Shown here piece by piece: positions 62,101-64,000 of a stretch of 64,000 nt of DNA (within the stretch, counting starts at the first letter, position 1; every line of letters begins with the position of its first letter). Made by a program: the position numbers and the translations under genes. The stretch covers positions 112,923,190 to 112,987,189 of the forward strand of contig CM048553.1 of assembly GCA_026413225.1 (NCBI GenBank), given 5' to 3'. The stretch comes from Otis tarda (taxonomy: Eukaryota > Chordata > Aves > Otidiformes > Otididae). The notes beneath the pieces were generated by a model that worked only from the letters and a program-made list of their open reading frames with translations, made no database searches and was not told where the DNA came from.

Positions 62101-64000
62101 ATGTATACAGAAAGCCACTCTTTTTCTACATTTATTCTTTTTCCATGATAAATATAGCCACAGGAATGATTTTAAAGTAACGTTTTTAAAAGGTAATAAA
62201 AATTCCATTATAATTATTTTAGATATAGACAAGTTACTTCTACCACCAAGTACTAAGATTATTCAAAATTTACAGATTTTGTTACTAACAGAAACAAATC
62301 AGTAAGGTTTTCACATTTTGGGGGTTATTTGCACTGCTAATATAGAACAAAGCACTTTTGCTAATAAAATGTTTCCAGATTTCAGAATCCAATGCATTAA
62401 ATTTGTAACTTTACCTACAACAATATGCTTTTACCCACCACCTTTAATCAATTTAAAAAAAAAAAAAGGTGTGATAGAGATATGCTCTGTTTTTCAAATT
62501 CCACCTGAATAAAAAAATGATAACATGTACAGACAACGCCATTAGCAACACAATTTTTAATTAATACAGGATGTTTAAGTGAATTTTCAAGCCACTAATA
62601 GTGACTACTTTCAGGTCAAGAAATACTTCAGCGGCATTTAAAATCAATCTCTTCTAAGCACCCTTTTTACCCTTTCTGACATCATAGTACAGTCATGACC
62701 AAAATCTTGAATGATTTGGACTGCGTGTTAAAAAAAAAAAAAAAAAAAAAAACAAACCACCTGTAACTACAAAACCAAAAACTTACATGAAAACATGGTT
62801 CCATATCCAAGTACTGAAATGACAGAATAGAATCAAAGCTGTCCATGGAAACTTAGAGTGGCTTTTTCTAATTGCAAGTTTCTCACATGATAACCAGTAA
62901 GGATTTTATCATATCTAACACTGCAAGAACACAAGTCAGTTTAGCTGAGATTTTCAGGTACAATATTTCAAGACTAGAGGAAGAGAGGAACTACTATAAA
63001 TTCTACAGTAGGATCCAACACTTAATTTCAATGGGGCCCAGAGATCATGTGATGTATTAGGTTTGCAAGTTCGTTTAGGGACATGCAAATAAGTTTTTCT
63101 ATGTTCCTTTCAAGTCTTGACACTCAAGCTTGAGGAAAACTAAAGCCATTGACTTCATATACCAAGAAACAACATCCCAACATGTCCAATAGAGTTGCTC
63201 AAGCACGAGACACACATTTCTAATACAGTTGGTCAGGCACAAGACAGAAGAATTTCGTACAACAGTGGCGTTCAACTTCTGGAATACTGGGTATTTTCAC
63301 CAAACTTATATACTGCTATCAAAGGGATGAAAAATACTAAAATGCTAAGAAATAGCTGAAAAACAACTCTTCCACCGAGTTTTCTAGCTACATTGACATG
63401 AATGAGTAAGTCAACTCTTCCCTAATACTATTCTCCCCATATAAAACTTCAGAACTTGGAAAAAACACACCCCTGCCCAAACAGGATGCAGTAGACTGAT
63501 GCATGTCCTCCAAAGGCATGGTTTTCTTTTAGATTTAGAAGAAGGGAGAAAACAAATCTTAGCCCAAGAGGAAAGAGAGACAGGGCTGTCTGGACTACTG
63601 CCACTATCATGGAATCTTGTCAAAGTCTCTCCTGCCTGTCCTTACAAGGGAGCAAGGCTGAACTTGGGCTGATTAACTTAATCTCTACAGGAGATGAGGG
63701 TGAACAATATTTTTGTCACACCATAAAAGCCTGCCATGAAATAAATCAGAGCACACTAACATTTCTGTTCCTCCATCCCACAGACCATTTTGAGCAGCTG
63801 TCATTTAGTTTTTCATTAAGCAGAGAGTAAAACTGATGAAAACACGCTTTCTAAAAAATAAAACAAAAGCTAATGAAAGGCTGTGTTTGACTTGCATCCA
63901 ACTTCTACATGATATTTTTTCCTCCAGCATTTGTTTTATGAAAGCATTTTTCCACCATTCAATTAAAAAAAAAAAAGTACTACTTTCTCAGAAATCTACA

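Overview
The window is AT-rich vertebrate genomic DNA, almost certainly from a bird. The interspersed repeats are CR1 LINE fragments with the typical avian 3' end (the GGTTTGGGTTGGAAGGGACC block) plus one GC-rich avian-type LTR. No Alu, B1 or L1 material is apparent. Only one protein-coding gene can be supported: ROCK1, Rho-associated coiled-coil kinase 1, on the minus strand.

Twenty-eight consecutive coding exons can be read, from 49619 down to 582. All have AG/GT borders and all reading phases join. Numbered against the human 33-exon gene (remembered, not aligned here), they are exons 2 to 29. They encode about 1,143 residues: the end of the N-terminal dimerisation segment, the whole AGC-type kinase domain, its C-terminal extension, the long coiled coil, the Rho-binding region, the caspase-3 site and the first half of the PH domain. 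Exon 1 lies beyond 64000. The rest of the PH domain, the inserted C1 zinc finger, the C-terminus and the 3' UTR lie before position 1. Adding the 31 residues of human exon 1 puts catalytic Lys at 105, catalytic Asp at 198 and the hydrophobic-motif Thr at 398, the human positions, which supports ROCK1 and the exon borders.

Layout: 1-581 intron 29; 582-670 and 5259-5329 PH exons; 5330-13041 a 7.7-kb intron with a complete solo LTR (9081-10156) flanked by the 5-bp duplication CCTCC; 13042-30138 a dense run of 16 coiled-coil and Rho-binding exons; 34255-49619 eleven exons for the kinase domain and its extension; 49620-64000 the 3' part of intron 1, with a split CR1 (53862-54726 and 56690-57485) and a CR1 tip at 59090. 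No CpG island or promoter is visible, and no RNA gene, CRISPR or second gene was found. The most checkable oddities are an exon 4 acceptor that carries a full donor motif just after its AG (a recursive-splicing signature whose use would drop the catalytic lysine in frame), a pure C12 run touching the exon 2 acceptor, and two small length changes relative to human ROCK1.
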